Assembly (NCBI GenBank): GCA_030849075.1 | Contig: JASAOO010003208.1 | Coordinates: forward strand, 1-28,816 | Direction of reading: 5' to 3' | Length of the DNA stretch: 28,816 bases | Source: Zelonia costaricensis | Lineage: Eukaryota; Euglenozoa; Kinetoplastea; Trypanosomatida; Trypanosomatidae | Part shown: piece after piece, positions 27,548 through 28,816 of the stretch | Position numbering within the stretch: the first letter of the stretch is position 1 | How the letters are laid out: every line of letters starts with the position of its first letter | Translations under genes and position numbers: made by a program | The notes under the pieces: model-generated | Seen by the model: the letters and a program-made list of their open reading frames with translations, nothing else | Told to the model about the DNA's origin: nothing | Database searches by the model: none

Positions 27548-27847
27548 TGATCGGCCGATGCAGACAGACAGACGGGGGGGGGATGAATGGAGGAGGCGGT
27601 GATGAAACATGCGAAGGGAACAAGACGACGGCGGCGTGATGAACAACGTCAACGTGGTGTGCTTGTGTTTGTGTGTGTGTGTATTCAGAAGAGTCCCACA
27701 TCAGGCCCCCCCCCTCCGCCTTCCTCATTTGCCGTTCCTCGGTAGCTTAGTATCGTCAGCCCCTGTGCTCTCCAACCGGTGCACCCGCCGTGCAGTGATG
27801 GAGAGCATCGGCGAACGGCCGCGTCCAGGTTGCCCTGAAACGGCTAC

Positions 27848-27874
<27 letters not shown>
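27848..27874. repeat. (CA)n microsatellite
   Basis: Uninterrupted CA dinucleotide run in the upstream gap. A further run lies at about 28590-28615. Confidence 0.9.
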
Positions 27875-27879
<5 letters not shown>

Positions 27880-28816
27880 ACGGGGACGCTGCCAGCTGCA
27901 CAGCGCTGAGCTTCGAGGCCCCTCTCCTGTGCTTGACGCGCGATCCGTCCCCATAAGGCAGGCGAGGTTGAGTTGCTGTGTGTTTGCCTTGAGGCGTGTT
28001 TGATAGTAGTTAGAGCCCCCCTCCCCCCGCCGCCGCCCACCGACCCTCCCCATGCGGGCGGCACCCTTCTCCTCTGTTGGGGCATGACCGGGGGTGGGGC
28101 GGGGGTGGAGGGACGCTTAACGTGATGTTCGACAAGGGCATGCGAGTTGCGTGGACGCGCACGCGTGAGTTATGCGTCAGAAGAAGCTCGAAATCGAGTT
28201 TGAGGTGAGGAGGGAGAGAGGGAGGGAGGCACAGTGCGCGTCAGCGGTGTGCGTGATCAGAACACTTCAGGATGCCTCCCACCCCCCGACCTCTACCGCC
28301 GCTACGCGATGCCCCGCCCCCTTCCTCTCGCCCCTCCCTCGCTTCACCCGCGTGCGCACCAACGCACGTGCGAGCGCAGACACTCGTGGGGCAGGAGCGG
28401 AGAGTGGGGGAGGAGAAGTTCAGGAAGAAAGACGTAGACGGAGCCACGAAGAAGTCGTCACGTGGCCCGCCCCGCCCCCCCCCCCCTCGACACAGGAAAC
28501 AGCAGAGCCCCCTCCCCCCCCCGCCAGACCAAATCGGTGAAGCATTTTCAGACAAGGCCGCATCAGCAGCACGCACCCGCACCACACGCTCACACACACA
28601 CACACACACACACACCACCTCAAGATGCTCTACTCCATTGCATAGCGTTCTCCCCTATCCCTCTCCTGTGAGACGCAGGAGACGTGCGGTGCAGAAAACA
28701 CTCGATAAGAGAGTGGAGGAGGGGCTGTGCCTCGTTCGCGTCGGTGTCAGTCTGCGTTTGTGATCGTGGACTCGCTTGGCAGTTTATTCGTTTTTGAGTG
28801 CCCGTGCTGATGTGCC

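Larger units (their letters stand above)
27457..28816. other. Non-coding region upstream of the pseudokinase gene
   Basis: No supportable gene in 1360 bases. It contains the splice signals of the pseudokinase gene, a (CA)n tract at about 27848-27874, C-rich plus-strand stretches (27701-27718, 28014-28050, 28475-28530) mixed with purine-rich ones (28201-28230, 28381-28450), and another CA tract at 28590-28615. It is probably spacer plus the 3' side of the next gene or the flank of a strand switch; I cannot tell which. Confidence 0.65.

Noticed and set aside
27735..27805. tRNA-like segment (CTCGGTAGCTTAGTATCGTCAG)-type D-arm resemblance
   Set aside because: The start resembles a tRNA D-arm, but no anticodon stem, T-loop GTTC motif or closing acceptor stem follows.

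Overview
The window looks like a nuclear locus of a Leishmania-clade trypanosomatid (Leishmania, Leptomonas, Crithidia or a close relative). Four long, intron-free, GC-rich reading frames all lie on the minus strand. The gaps between them are packed with (CA/TG)n microsatellites and polypyrimidine tracts, and several gene starts are preceded on the coding strand by a polypyrimidine tract and then the first AG, as expected for spliced-leader trans-splicing. No tRNA, rRNA, transposon or CRISPR array was recognised. The species cannot be fixed from sequence alone.

In transcription order (right to left): 28816-27457 is a non-coding, repeat-rich upstream gap. 27456-20146 encodes a 2436-residue single-pass membrane protein with a kelch-like ectodomain and a degraded kinase domain (predicted pseudokinase). 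20145-18054 is a 2.1 kb gap. 18053-12102 encodes a 1983-residue protein of the same architecture, with an intact catalytic core. 12101-11081 is a 1 kb gap. 11080-4235 encodes a 2281-residue membrane kinase with an intact catalytic core; it lacks the ectodomain, and its kinase domain is split by a roughly 1240-residue insertion. 4234-3490 is a gap. 3489-2440 encodes a 349-residue, probably mitochondrial, LYR-motif protein. 2439-1 is non-coding and repeat-rich.

The main result is that the three large neighbours appear to be diverged tandem paralogues forming a receptor-like kinase cluster. They share a signature (Lys-Tyr-x-x-Cys-x-Asp-Asp, then Cys-Glu exactly 18 residues after the lysine) and an insertion at the same place, after a D-[ML]-F-[MV]-[NS]-Y motif. 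Two also share a colinear kelch-like ectodomain. One member looks catalytically dead, one looks like an active receptor kinase, and one looks active but without an ectodomain. This composition suggests a surface sensing module, possibly a kinase/pseudokinase co-receptor; that functional reading is inference. The LYR protein appears unrelated and is simply a neighbour in the same polycistronic unit.
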